Below are positions 11,991 to 23,756 of a stretch of 64,000 bases of DNA, piece by piece. Origin of the DNA: Talpa occidentalis. Taxonomy: Eukaryota > Chordata > Mammalia > Eulipotyphla > Talpidae. A model generated the notes under the pieces. That model was given only the letters and a program-made list of their open reading frames with translations. It did no database searches and had not been told where the DNA came from. Within the stretch, counting starts at the first letter, position 1. Each line of letters begins with the position of its first letter. The stretch lies in NCBI RefSeq assembly GCF_014898055.3, contig NW_023601433.1:88049106-88113105 (forward strand). Direction: 5' to 3'. A program made the translations under genes and the position numbers.

Positions 11991-12105
11991 ATCCCAATAA
12001 TGGCTGTCAGCCTTTTAGCATGGGGCCTCCACTACGGTCTCTTTCTAGAGTGCGCTGTCCGGACACTTCTAAAGCAAGTGTCACGTGCTTTCCTGGGCAA
12101 GGACT

Positions 12106-12170
12106 CCCTCCTTCCTCCTCCCTCCTCCCTCTCCCTCCTCCCTCCCCCACCCTGTCCCCACCAGGGTCTT
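12106..12170 (+). repeat. CT/TCC polypyrimidine tract
   Basis: CTCCCTCCTTCCTCCTCCCTCC-type sequence forms an almost pure pyrimidine strand, capable in principle of triplex formation. Low complexity; the open frames across it are artefacts. Confidence 0.8.
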
Positions 12171-12640
12171 CTGAGGTTCAGAGACCCAGGGTTGAGTTCC
12201 CAGGCAGCCGAGTTGCCCGAGCACTGGGCTCTCCAGCTGCAAGGCAGGCATGCCAAGTGCTCTCTTGGCATTCTGAGGGAACGGACGTGAGTGTGAGGAT
12301 CGTGAAGCAGCTCACACGTGCCCTGTGACCACGGGCACCACCGGAGAGTGGCGGCAGTTGAGGTGGGGAGGATTTGTTGATATGACACATTTATCATGAA
12401 AAGCTGAATCATCCACCTTTTAATTGTCGTTTAAAAAATGCAAACAAGCAGCCTCCCTTAAGAAACAGTTACCCAGGAAGGACAGCCCCAAGTCCCCACC
12501 TCCCTTCCCCCTTGGAGGGGCAGGACTGGACACAGCGCAGGTTTTCTGATTCAGCAGACGAGGTAAAGGAGGAGTCAGAATCCTCAGTGGCTTTTGCAGG
12601 TTTTTTATTGGGATTTACCAGGTACACGGTAGGCAGGGGT

Positions 12641-12689
12641 GCTGGGGGGCTGGGAGGCTGCCAGGCCTGGCAGCCTCCCAGCCCCCAGC
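12641..12689. repeat. Near-perfect spacerless inverted repeat (palindrome)
   Basis: The left arm (12641-12665, starting GCTGGGGGGCTGGGAGG) is the reverse complement of the right arm (12666-12689, ending CCTCCCAGCCCCCAGC) except for one extra G. The arms meet at the centre AGGCCT with no loop. It could extrude as a cruciform or fold as a GC-rich hairpin RNA if transcribed. Confidence 0.93.
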
Positions 12690-13598
12690 AAGTCTTTACT
12701 CTATCTGGGCTCTCCGGCCTTCTCTGCTTCTCTCTTGGCTGCTGCTGCTGCTGGCGTCCCCGTGACGCCGCCCTTAAAAGCCCAGTCTCAGCCCAGGTGA
12801 ATCCCATCTACCTGTGCCCACCCCCTACTCCAGGTGCCGCCATCAGGCCTGCGGTCAGGACCGCAGGATCCATCATCCATCCTGATGGCGGGAGGGCAGA
12901 AAAGCCTGACATTTTTCCTTACCCTACACCCCTGGGCTGTTGCTGAGCACCTGACCCCACAGTGACACCTGGTGCTTGTTTCTCTCAGCACAGCGAGAGA
13001 GAGGAGAGGAGATATGGTATAAAGGATTAAAACAAATTAGCAATGGGTTTCATCCCCTTAGTGACCACGATGAGCAAAATAATAAGGAAAAGGGGGTGAC
13101 GCTATTGAGAAATGCAGCAAGTGGGGCTGAAGCACACCAGGACTGCGGTGATGGTGTCAGTATAATCAGAATGTGGGGACACCGCCCCGCTGGCCGTCAT
13201 CGACCAGACTGACCTGGCACCTCTGACGGCTCCCTTTGGGGGTCCCTGGGCCAGGAGACTGATGGAGGAGGCGGGGGGCACCGGCCACCTGGGAAAGCGA
13301 CTCAACACCAGGGAAAGAAGCAGACGCCTGTGGCTGCCACCGTGGCCGCGGGTGTGGTGAGGGCCACGCAAGGGCCACCCTGGGGTCTCGGGCATGTGGC
13401 CGGTGGCCGTCCTGGGAGGGGGGACGCTTGGGCGGCTTCTGTTTGAGATTTATTGTAGGGAAAAACAACCCACTAGCTGGGCCCTGAGAAGCTGGTTCTG
13501 CGGACAGGAACGGGATCCCAGAATAGGAACCAGCTGGGGATTCATGTGGGGAAAACAAAGGTCCTGCTGGTTTCATTTCCTCTCTTCTCTTAGGTTGG

Positions 13599-13625
13599 CA
13601 AAACAAACAAACAAACAAACAAAAA
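13599..13625 (+). repeat. (CAAA)n microsatellite
   Basis: About six AAAC units followed by AAAAA; possibly the tail of an unrecognised minor retroposon. Confidence 0.85.
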
Positions 13626-15031
13626 GGGGGCGGAGCTTCAATGGGCCCCACCGTGAGAGCAAAGCCTAAAATGCACGTGGGGGACAGCATTGTGCTATGC
13701 CCTCCGCGCCCCAGGAGAGTCACAGGGACTGTGACAGCTGTGCCTACCAGGGACACTGGCACTGCCCATCACGCCCACAGGAAGGGCACTCGGTGCCATC
13801 TTGCAAAATGGCGGCCTCCGTGGCTGGGCCGGCTCACCTCCACCCCTCACGGCTATTTCACCCAGAGAAGGCAGCCCCCCGGCCAGCGGCTCAGAGGCTG
13901 CGTGCTGGGGGTGACCACAGGTGTGTCTCCCCTCGTCCACCCCGGAGACCCTCCCTGTCCTGCCCAGTCTGGCGTGGGCCCCCCGGCAGCGTGCCGGGCC
14001 CAGTGGGCGCGGCGCGGGCGGCTTCCTGGGACGCTGGAAGACGGGGAGCCGTGAAGACAGGACGCGGGGAGGGACTGCGATCCTCGGGCCGCGTGGATGT
14101 GTGCGCTCTTTATCTGGCACTGGAGGGCCTTCAGACTGTTTCAAATTATCTATGAATACATTTCCCTGCGGATCCCCAGGCAACCGCGCAGGAGTGGAGG
14201 ATGGCGCCCCAGCCAGCGGGCCCCTCCAGGAAAATAGCTGCCAGACGCAGGAACTTGGCTCCAGGTTGGGTCTTAACAGCCAAGCTCGGGCTTAAAGATC
14301 TGAAATAGGGGTTCTAATCGCAACCAGGTGGACTGGGATGGTGCCGCAAACCAGCGCCCACCAAACTCCAGGCCTGAGCAGACATTCATCCAAGGAAATC
14401 ACCAGAAAATCAACCCCAGCATTTTATGGGACTATCCTGCCATCAGAAAGATGGAGAACTTTGCCCTGGAGAGGAGCAACACACTCTGTTAAAGATTTAC
14501 TGTGGGGTAACGGAAGTAAACTGGAGAGAGAGTCTGTCTTGGGTTCACAATAAAAGCCAAAGACACGTGATCTTAAAATGGCGGAGGGGGATGAGAGAGG
14601 CCCTGGATGGCAGGGGAGCCGGCGGAGGAGGCCGAAACAGTGAGTGACCGGTGTGTCTAGAAAGGGTGTGAGGAGCTAAGAATACCTGGAAGGATGGTCG
14701 GCGGCCGATAGGCCGCGGAAAATGGACAGGGGACGGGAAAGCCAAATCCATGGTGCCCAGCAATGTGGAGGGATCTGGTGGCCACGGCTGATCAAGAACC
14801 TTGCCCCCCACCTCTTCCATGCTAACAGAACCTTTATCACATCATCTTCCTTGAGGTCCTGTGCCCTTCTTGGGGCCAGACACCGGCCCCTCCTTGGCTC
14901 CACCAGGTGAGTCTTGATTGACTTAACCACATGGTCTCGTTGCCTCTGCTCAACAATGTCTTGGGCCTGGTCATGGAGGCCCAGCTAGTCAGGGACCCCT
15001 GCAGGACTTGTGATGCAAGGAGGACAAAGGA

Positions 15032-15419
15032 ACACACAGATACACACACACAGTGCCCCCACCGTATACCACACACCACATACCACACCACATACCATAC
15101 CACACACACACCACACATCCCCACACCATACGCACACCACATACACTTCACCACATACCACACCCCCCACACCACACCACATCCCACACATACACATACC
15201 ATATTCACACACTGCATACCACACCCACAGCACACACCACACCACACACACCACACCACATACCACACACACACATCACGTCCACACACTCACCACACCA
15301 CACACACACCACATCACATACCAAACATACACACCACACCCCTCAACGCACCACACACACACCACCCACTACACACAAGCACAGCACACAGCACACACAC
15401 CACACACACACCACATTCA
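15032..15419 (+). repeat. CA/CCACA/ATACCACA low-complexity minisatellite
   Basis: Nearly 390 bp made of CACA, CCACA, ATACCACA and CACACCA variants with almost no G on this strand. It produces spurious His/Thr-rich frames on the plus strand and Cys/Val-rich frames on the minus strand. It abuts the MLT1-type LTR that follows. Confidence 0.95.
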
Positions 15420-15425
15420 TACTAG

Positions 15426-15708
15426 TTGTTATGGACTGAACTGTGTGCCGCCCCCGACTGACCTGCTGGACCCCTGCCCCCCAAGGTGACTGTGCTGGGA
15501 GGCGGGAACTTCAAGACCACCAGGGCGCAGTGAGGTTGACCGGCGGGCCCTGATGCCCCAGCTGGGGGGCCCAGCGGCGAGTGTGCTGGGGGTGCGCGTG
15601 GGGCTGGTAGGCGGGTCTGTGAGTGGGATGGGGTGGCAGGAGGACCCCCCAGTCCTGATCCTGGGCATCCAACCTCCAGACTGTGAGGACATGAATGTGC
15701 GGTAGAGG
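15426..15708 (+). mobile_element. MLT1-type (ERVL-MaLR) LTR relic, forward orientation
   Basis: Begins 'tgttatggactgaactgtgtg' and 'cccccaaggtgactgtgctggg' and ends near 'caacctccagactgtgaggac', the diagnostic order of the MLT1 LTR family. Diverged and GC-shifted; no internal viral genes are present. Confidence 0.75.
15517..15531 (+). promoter_or_regulatory. CTCF-like motif inside the LTR relic
   Basis: CCACCAGGGCGCAGT differs from the CTCF core (CCASYAGRKGGCRS) at one core position. Motif match only; no evidence of binding. Confidence 0.35.
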
Positions 15709-15715
15709 GCCCGGG

Positions 15716-18377
15716 TCTGTGATGCCGTCACAGGGCAACCGGAGAGACCCGTGTGGATTCTGTGCGGGACGGGGCACAGGGGCAGCACAGAGGCTGAGGG
15801 GTGAGGTGCCTGCAGAAACCCTGGGTTGTGTCGAAGCCACCGCCGGATGTCCCCGGTGATTCTGGGGACCCTGCTGGAAACGGGGATGGTGTGGCTGGCA
15901 CCCGAGGAAAAGTCTGAATAGCAGAAAACCTCACTGGATCGTGTTCTCGCTCATGGCGGGCAGAGGTCGCGGGTGGTGAGCCTGGATGCCCAGCTGAGAC
16001 ATTCCGGCGGCGCGGAGGCAGGCTGGGCCTTCCTCCCGCGGATGGTGATGTGTGAAGGCATGAGGAGCCGGCACTTGAGGGCACATGAGGGTTGGGAGGC
16101 TTCTTAGCCTCTCCGTGCTGTGACCAACGAGGAAGCGTGTTCTGGAGAGAACCCCTAGGGTGTGGCTAGAAAAACCATTTGATTAAGAAATCGGGGAGCA
16201 ATTTGCGGGTTTCCTCAGCCCTCTGAGCAGAAGCCAGGAACAGAGGGGCCCTCCTGCCAGCCGCCACCCCGCAGGCCGGGGCTGGAGGGCAGAGGCCACG
16301 CCAAGTGGGAAACGCCTCAGACCTCGGGGATCTTCCAGGAGGGGATGGCCGGGTGGTGGGGCGGTAGCGTGTGTTGTCCTTGTGGGACAGGGAAGACGAC
16401 CTGGGGATGATGCAGAACCACCGGCTGGCACCGCCGGGCGATGCTGCCCAAGCACCAGGCGGGAGGCAGAGGAGGGCAGCGGGTCGCGGCGGGTTATCGC
16501 CAGCCTAGGGGCTCACACGATTGGCTCCATTTTGGGACCCTCACCCCTTCCCTCTTTCTGCTGCTCCCCTTTCCGAGAGTGGCGTGCCACTGTCGTGGTC
16601 ACGGCCCTGCCTGGTCTGGGTCACAGGGAGCAGGGCCCCAGCACGGAGCCTGCCCAGGCCCCGGAACTCAGCTCCATCACACATCGAGCTGGAGCTGGCC
16701 GAAGTCAGCCCCGGGGCCTCCGTGTCTCGCGTCAGAGGCACAGGGGCAGACGGCTGCAGGCTGGATGGCAGCACTGGAAAGTTCGCCCAGACTCATCCGG
16801 GGAAGCCTGGCCCCTGGGATGGTATTCGGGGTTGGGGTCACTGAGGTTCAGTGAGGTCGTGAGGTCAGAACCTAACCAAGCCTTCCTTATAAAACAGAGG
16901 GAGACCCCAGAGGGACCTGCTCACAGCAGGGCGGAAGGCCCAGGAGCCCCAGGAGAAGCCACACCCACTCACACTCGACCCGGCCTTCCTGCCTCCAGAG
17001 CTGTCAGACTTTGTTCTTCGCGCCATCACCAGTCCTTGTGAGTCACTGTGTTTGCGAACTCACCTGCCCCCCACAGTTTACCTGTGATCCCCAAACCAGT
17101 ACCCGTGGCCGCTCTGGTCGTCTGCAGACGGGGGCGCGCAGCTCCAGGTACGGTTGGCGAGGCCGCGTCCTCTGGCCATCACACTGCGAACAAGTGTCCC
17201 GTGTGCAGTCGGTTTAATGTCACATTTGTTGCATTTCTGGCCCTTTGGCTGCTGTTTGCAGCGGCTCCAGGCGCAGCCTGTGCATGTGGAGTGTGGCGCG
17301 TCCTGGAGAAACCAACTCAGAGAGTTGGTTTCGTTCAGGTGGGACTGAGGCCGCGAGTTCAACGCCAGGGACTCAGTGGTAGGGATGAAATAAGGCATCT
17401 TTAAACAAAACCAACACAAAGTAAGGCTCTGTATTGACGGTTGGGGAAAATCGTGACCGGAGGCTGCCAGCACCTCAGCCCCTCGTCCCAGGAGCAGGCG
17501 GCAGTGTCTGCCAATCCCCGCCGGGGTGACAGCACAGAGCCCACTGCATTTCTCTGTGCTCCCCTCACGTGGGAGCCGGATCCCCGGCCTCTGCCTGCCT
17601 CTGGAGTCCCGAGCACAGAACCCAGAGTGGGGCCCAGCACATGTTAGGGGTACACACTGATTGTGCAGGGGGCGTCCTGTGGGCCAACTGTCCGGATTGA
17701 GGCTGAGCGTGCTTGGTTTTTGGAACGGACTGGAACATTCCCCGGCTGGTTCTGCACCCCCTCCCACGTGCTGCTTCGTGTTACTCACTCCGTAAGAGGG
17801 AAAAGATGAAACCACCTCCCTGCGGCCCGCGCCCGCCTCCCAGGGGCCACAGGGAGGATGCGGCCTCTGCTGTTACGCCACCAGCCTGCGTTATTCTTTG
17901 CAGCATTTGCTGCAGGCCAGTTTATTAGAAGGCCCAACCTGAAATGGGACCTGGCTGTTTTGAATCAGATTCTGTTAAAAGCACAGACTGAGGTTTCCTT
18001 CTCTTGTTGCCTCCCCCTGGCCCAGGCCCTGGTCCTCCTCCCTCCCCCTTGCCACACCCTCTGGGTCCTCCAAGCCTCCTCTGTTGCACCTACAGACCTC
18101 CTCTCTCTGTGCTCAGCGGGTTGGCAGAGGCAGGCAGGGGAGGGGCAGCAGCCAAGGGGCCCCCATGGGGCAATGAAACCAGTGAGTTCCTGTTTCTCAG
18201 GCTTGGCTGCTCCTCCGTGCGGCCTGTTGACAAGCAGAGGTTGGCCAGCAGCGGCCTTCCTGGTGGTGGGAGGGGGCCTGGGGCTTATTAAAAACTGGGT
18301 TGAGCTGTGGGGGAGGGGAAGATGGGGCAGCTCATTCCAAGAGCCTCAGTTCCCATTAATTGTTGGATGGAAGAAAC
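15716..18377. other. Non-coding interval, GC-rich unique DNA
   Basis: No gene, RNA gene or confident repeat seen. Long frames such as 16382-17041 plus and 17078-17815 minus overlap other frames and show no motifs or family resemblance. Confidence 0.45.
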
Positions 18378-18548
18378 AATACATGTGTGTGCATATGTGT
18401 GTGCCCATGTGTGTGCATGGTGAGTGCATGTGTGGCTGTGCCTTGCGTGTGTGCACGTGTGAGTGCACTGTTAGTGTGTGTGCTTGTGTGAGTGCATGCG
18501 TGTGCATACGTGTGTGCCTGTGCCCCTATGCGTGTGCACAGGTACGTG
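18378..18548 (+). repeat. TG-rich degenerate microsatellite (TGTGTGCATG type)
   Basis: About 170 bp of TGTG, GCATG and TGAGTGCA variants. It accounts for the Cys/Val-rich part of an apparent 293-codon frame (17858-18739), which I do not regard as a gene. Confidence 0.92.
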
Positions 18549-20594
18549 TGGGGATCGGGGGCACTGCCCTGCAGATCTGGGCTCGTGAGGCAGTCGCCGG
18601 GTGGACACGGTGGAGGAGGAGGGTGTGGCGGGTCCGGGAAGCTCAGCCACAGCAGAGAAGCAATCGCCCAAGAGTCTGGCCTGCATCCCTCCCGGGCAGG
18701 GGAGAGACGTGCAGCTTAGCGTGGCCTGTGCCTCCCTGACGTGCAGCAGATGTCCAGGGGCTGGTTTTGCGGCCTTTGGGCTGGGCTCAGGTCTATGAGA
18801 CATGTGGGTTCCCCGGAAACTGGAGGCAAAAGGGAAAGCGGATTGATTCTCCCAGTTCTCTCTCCCTTGTCACGCAGCTGCTGCGTGGACCCGACGTCGG
18901 AATCCCGTGGGACGTGGGATGGTGGCCTGGGGGAGGCTGGGGAGATCTGAACACGGCGGGACGTTGGATGAGACGGGGAGTCAGTATCGAGTTAGGGCCG
19001 AGAAGGGCCCGCGGCAGGTGAGAGGAGCCCCTTTCTTTTTGGGGGCCCCCGCCAGGGCGCCAAGTCAGCCCTGCCGACTCTGGGGTGTGTCTGCTTATCT
19101 CTAGACTTGAAAATGTTCGTAGAATTGATTCATGTGCTGAAGAAAAAAGCAGTTGAAATAAAAATCTAACATCTTGCACTGAAAAATAAACCCTCTGGGG
19201 TTTTCTGAAAGCAGAGCCTCCATGTCCCTGGGCAGGACCCTGGGAGTCCTTGTGTTTTGTGGGTGCCGGAGGAAACACTCCAGGCTGAGCTTCAGCAGGA
19301 GGAACTTGTGTTGTGCAGGCCAGAGTGAGGCAGACCTGGGGACCCAAGCCAGGCTCCCAGCTTGGGGTTTTGATTTTATAGGGAGCCATACATATTCATA
19401 GGGAGGTAGCACCCACACATGGAGGAAGCAGGGGTATTTGTAAGAAGGCGCAGATGTGCACCCCACTTCTTTGTGCTGTTACATTTCCTTGCAAGGGCAG
19501 CAGCTTTTCTGCGAAGCCGTCGGCACCTGCACGTGGCTGGGGCCCCGGGATGGAGGAGCCGGTCCCGGAGCAGGCGGGAGCAAGGCGCACTTCCTCTCCA
19601 CGGGCTGCGCGCCCCGGGCGACGTCTCCTGTTCTTTTGTGACTTTTTCTCCATTTTGAGGCTTCCCTGCTTTTCTCTCCCAACCTGCCCCAGCTTGCATG
19701 AAAATGCGAGGGCGAGAACTGCCCACATGTGTGCTGTCCGGGGGGCCCGGCCCCCGCAGAATGGCACTGGGCCGACCCTGATCTCGCGGGTCCCTGCGTG
19801 CCCAGCATGCCAGGCGTGCAGCATGTAAACGTTGACTCGACTTCCGGCACCCCACACAGGGCCATGCATCCACCAGGCGTTCAATAAATATTTGTGGAAG
19901 CCACACATTGGGTTGAAATGCCTGACGCGGTAGAGAGAATCATCGAGAGAGCTCCTTGGTCGCCACCCTGGAAACGCAGTGTGCAAATCTGGGACCATCT
20001 GTCGGGCTTCTGGAAGGCTTAGGAAAAAAGCCATCGATTTTCCCGAAATAGCACAAACAGGATTTCCTGGAGGGAGACAAGCCGGCTGCATTTGGAAATG
20101 GAAAGTGCAGTCTTGCTTGCAATTTGGGGCGACTGGCTTGATGACTGCCGGCAGCCAGAAAGCCCCTGCACCCTGGGGCACCTCTGGTCACTCAGCCTTG
20201 CCTCCTGAGCAGGTGCACGAGGAGGCGAACAGATGAACAGCTAATCCACCTGGAAGATCTTAATGTGACTGTTGATAAAACCGTGATTTCCTGCAGGTCA
20301 CCCAACAGAGAGCTGGGCTCTGCCCGCCGCTCCAGGCCCAACTCCCTCTCCACAGCCCTCACTGCCCATGCCCTGTCATCTCCACCTGGGACTGGCCCAC
20401 CCCCCAGGGGCAATTGTTAGGATGCTCAGAAGGTTGGGCTGCAAATCCAGGCATGCGATCTTGTGGGGGTACCCATTCTGAGCCTCAGTTTCCCCACCTG
20501 TACAGTGGAAAGTCTGCCTCATGGGGGAGTTGAGAGGATGACTGAGAAAAATAAAGCATTTAAGGATGTTTGACATGACGTATGTTTGGTCAGC
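18549..20594. other. Non-coding interval with an L2-like 3' end
   Basis: Mostly unique. 19835-19890 contains 'aggcgttcaataaatatttgtgg', the typical L2/MIR 3' terminal phrase (plus strand). Overlapping open frames near 19396-20181 are unsupported. No exon is recognised. Confidence 0.45.
20440..20580 (+). repeat. MIR relic
   Basis: 'ctgagcctcagtttccccacctgtacagtgga' (about 20478-20510) followed by 'agttgagaggatgactgag' and 'aataaagcatttaag' is the typical 3' half of a MIR element. Confidence 0.75.
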
Positions 20595-20605
20595 GATCAC
20601 TGTTT

Positions 20606-20885
20606 GTTTGTTTTTTTAAAGATTTATTTATTTATGCATACAAGAGCTGGGGTACAGGCCAGAGATGCTGGGGGGTGAGAGGATCCACCAGAGACAGTGT
20701 GGGGAACACAACAGGCAGACTGACTGAAGTACACTGCTGAGGGGAGCAACAGGGAGATAGGTGAGGTCTGCCTCGCCATGTGGGTTGCTCCCTGGCTGGC
20801 TAGGGATCGAACTTGTGCTGCAGAGGCTGTGGATTGTTTCATAGTGCGGTGCTTAACCTCTTGCACCACCAGGGAGATCCTAAAT
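20606..20885 (-). mobile_element. tRNA-derived SINE, main subtype, reverse orientation
   Basis: TTTTTTTAAAGATTTATTT tail at the left and the head complement (TTGCACCACCAGGGAG) at the right. Target-site duplication GATCACTGTTT at 20595-20605 and 20886-20896. Complete copy. Confidence 0.93.
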
Positions 20886-21009
20886 GATCACTGTTTTTAT
20901 GTTCACAGTCAGACAACTTCATGCCTCCCTCCAGTGACTCTGCTGCCCCATGTCCATCATTTGTCCACCCTGAAACCGGGGAGTCTGCCGACCATGTGTC
21001 GGAGGCTGG

Positions 21010-21445
21010 TGTAGGCGTCCCCTGTGGCTGCTGTGGTCACAGGCGGGTGCTCATCCCAAGCCCACGTATCTCCTTGCAGTTCTGGAGTCCAGAAGTCCAA
21101 AATCGAGGGGCTGTGCTCCCCTCCCCCGCCCCGCGGGCGCCAGGCACTTGCCTCTTTCGGCTGCTGCTCTAGGTGTCCTTGGCCAGTGGCTGCACCTCTG
21201 CCCTTCCGTGGCGCTCCCCTCTGTCTCTGTGTCCCTCCATGTCCTCTTTTCTCAAGACACCTGTCATTGGGCTCAGAGCCCGCCCTGGCAACCAGGTGCC
21301 ACCACAGCCCCAGATCCTTCACTCAGCCCATCTGCAAAGACCTTGTTCCCAAAGAAGGTCACATTAATAGCTTCTGGGGACACGGGATGCATATTTTCAG
21401 GGACCCCCGTTCAACCCACAACAGCCATTGGCTCTGTCTCCAGGA
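21010..21445 (-). mobile_element. MLT1-like (ERVL-MaLR) LTR relic, reverse orientation
   Basis: Contains 'gttctggagtccagaagtcc', 'tctctgtgtccctccatgtcc', 'agaccttgttcccaaagaagg' and a terminal 'gttcaacccacaacagcc', the reverse order of an MLT1-type LTR. Family assignment is from remembered phrases. Confidence 0.65.
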
Positions 21446-21879
21446 TGACGTGGGAACCTGTCGTCCTCTCCCTTTCTCTGGATGCCAATCCTGGCCTGTC
21501 AGATCCTGCCTGAGTCTCGCAGAGCTCCCCAGCCTCCATCCCGCCGCTCGTCTCCATACTTCCAGGCAGGACGCTGCATCTCCTACATGGCGGCCGCCGG
21601 CGCGGCGACCCCCGGGGCCTTGGAGGCGTGCGGCTGGCCCCGACGCGGGCAGTCAGGGACGCCTCCGTCTCACAGGCTTCGTGTGAGAGAGAATGTAAGA
21701 GACCCAATGTTGTCTATGTTGGTTCTGTTTTGAGTGAACTGTATTTTGGATACACTGGGCTAAGTAGAAATATTAAGGTGAATTTCACGTGTTTCTTTGT
21801 ACTTTGTTAATGTGGCTACGGGAAAATTTAGAATGATAGTGTGGCTTGCTTCATCCTTCTGTTGGGCAGGGCTGGGCTG

Positions 21880-22180
21880 AGGGGTGCTGCTCTCTGCTGG
21901 TCTGTATCCGTTGTCTGTGCGTGTGTGACCCCCGAGTCCCAAAGCTTCATGGTTTGAAACAATGAATTTCTGTTGCTTTTGTGGGTTGGCCCAGAAGACA
22001 CCCCTGCGGGGTTTGCTCAGGTGTTTGCATTCAGCTGGGCATGCTGAGGGCTGAAGGTCCACGACAGCCTCGTTCACGGGGGGACAGTAGCTGGCGGTGA
22101 CCCCGAGGCCTCCCGTCCTGAGACCAGCAACTTCGCGTGGCGGTCTTGGGGCGTGAGCGCAGAGGGCAGGAAGCACCGGG
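21880..22180 (-). mobile_element. Possible degraded MLT1-type LTR
   Basis: 'cttcatggtttgaaacaatgaatttctgttg' followed by a 'ggttggcccagaagaca' phrase resembles an MLT1J/K-type LTR read in reverse. Weak and heavily diverged. Confidence 0.35.
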
Positions 22181-22429
22181 ACCCCTGAAGCCTAGACCTC
22201 ACTACAGCGTCACCGCCAGTAGCTCCTGCTAGTCAGTCAGTCACTCGCCCAGCCCAGATTTAAAGACACAGAGAAACGGACTCCCCCTCCGGGAGGCAGG
22301 CGGGACAAAGCCACATTGCACCCCGGGAAGGGGCGAATCCACCACCACTGAGCCGAGTCCTGCCTGGTCCCTGGCTCCTCTCCGGGCAGCGTCCAGCCCC
22401 GGCTCCCTCCGTGGCCCTCACGACTCACA

Positions 22430-23105
22430 GGCCACGGAAGGCCCAACGTCCCTCCCGGCCTGCCTCGCCGGACCTCCCCGGCCCCCTGGCCCACCCCGCG
22501 CGGCCTCGTCCACGTGGGAGCAGAGCCCGGCTCCTCCTTCGGAGACGTGGGGGGAGAGAGGTGGAGGGTCGCGTTCTCCGTCCCTCCCGCGCCCTGTCCA
22601 CGCCCCGCCAGGGTGTGCCCGTGTCCCGCGTGTGTCTGCTCACGGGGGTCGCCTTTGTCCACGCGGACGCGGCCCCTGGGCTCCGAGGGGCGCCCCTCGC
22701 GGGGACCCGGCAGTGCCCTCCCGACCTCGGCCCCCTCAGCGGTGGCTCCGGAGGAAAGCTCGGCCGCTGGGTTTCCCGGGCTGAGCTGCGGGGCGAGAGG
22801 CTGCTGTTTGTTGCCCCTGAGCTGGCCGCCGCGCCGCGAGGGACACAAAGGGGCCAATGTTCGTCCCGGGCCGAGCGCGCCAGCTTCCCCTCCGCTCGCT
22901 TTATCAACACGCGGCGGGCACGGCGCCCGCTCTGTTTTCTCAGGTGTCGTGTCCACCCTCCGGGCGCTGACGCGAAGGGGCTGGCAGCCCGGCCTGGGAA
23001 AGGGGCCCGGCCGCCGTTGCATACAGGCCTTTTCATAAGCGCCGGACGGGCCGGACGCCGTGTTGACACAGCCCCGCCGGCACTGCCGCGACCTCAGAAC
23101 GCTCA
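22430..23105. promoter_or_regulatory. CpG island, possible orphan promoter
   Basis: Dense CpG over about 680 bp (for example CCCCGCGCGGCCTCGTCC near 22495 and CCGCCGCGCCGCGAGGG near 22826). This is unlike the flanking DNA, where CpG is depleted, and implies an unmethylated germline state. A CCAAT element lies at about 22854. No TATA box is obvious. Open frames of 412 codons (22411-23649, plus) and 358 codons (22237-23313, minus) cross it, but lack of stops is expected in such GC-rich DNA and neither resembles a known protein. It could be the promoter of a non-coding RNA, an unseen first exon or an enhancer-type orphan island. Confidence 0.65.
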
Positions 23106-23756
23106 AAAAGTCACTTCTTTTTCTTGGATCGCGGGGTCTGGGCGGGGAGGGGCTGAGTCCAGCTTGCAAGCAGATTTTAAGAGCGAGTGGGCAGGATGTG
23201 GTGGTTTGTTCTTTCCCGCAGGAGGGGCGCGCAGGGGCGCTGGTGCTGGGGGCCGGGAGGGGGCTGCAGGCTGGGTGTGGGGCCCTGGGGGGCGGGAGGC
23301 ACAAGGTGGTCACACAGCCTCGGACGCAGGCACCTCCCTTCCCGCCTCCCCCTCTCCTGTCAGTGTGCTGCTCCCCTCTTGCTCACCCCAACGGCGAAGA
23401 ACGGATCCTCACCCTAAAGAGCGCACGACGGCCGGCGCTGGACAGCAGAGCTTGGCGGGGCTTATAAGTCTCATGACCACAGCCCTGGGGGAGGAGTACC
23501 CCAAACCCCACTCACGGTCCCAGGGAGGTGGCTCTGAGGAGCAACATGGACCAGCAAGGGCAGTGGGAGAGGACTTCGTAGTCACTAGAGGGTACAGCGG
23601 CCCAAGGGCACCCCAAAGGACAGCTCTGATAACTGGGGCACGCTGGTAGCTCAGTGGGGGGGTCCCCCTGGTGACAGCAGGGGCACTTGTAGGCCCGTGG
23701 GACTCGGTGGAGCTCGGCAACGTCCAAGCAGTGTCTTCAGGTCTCCCCACACAGAC
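23106..23756. other. Non-coding interval beside the CpG island
   Basis: GC-rich, with CpG density falling away from the island. No exon or repeat recognised. Confidence 0.4.

Larger units (their letters stand above)
12171..15031. other. Non-coding interval, GC-rich
   Basis: Contains the palindrome at 12641-12689 and a (CAAA)n tract, otherwise unique DNA. 13690-14060 is CpG-rich with overlapping frames on both strands (for example 13695-14183 minus). I recognise no protein family. The phrase 'aagatggagaactttgccctgg' near 14449 and its surroundings may be a degraded repeat. Confidence 0.4.

Noticed and set aside
14931..15489. His/Thr-rich and Cys/Val-rich repeat proteins
   Set aside because: Translations of the CA/CCACA low-complexity block.
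17858..18739. 293-codon plus-strand frame
   Set aside because: Runs through the TG microsatellite and has no conserved domain or splice context.
22411..23649. 412-codon plus-strand frame as a protein gene
   Set aside because: It coincides with a CpG island where stops are rare in every frame, overlaps a 358-codon minus frame, and is Pro/Arg/Gly/Ala-rich without any recognisable domain.
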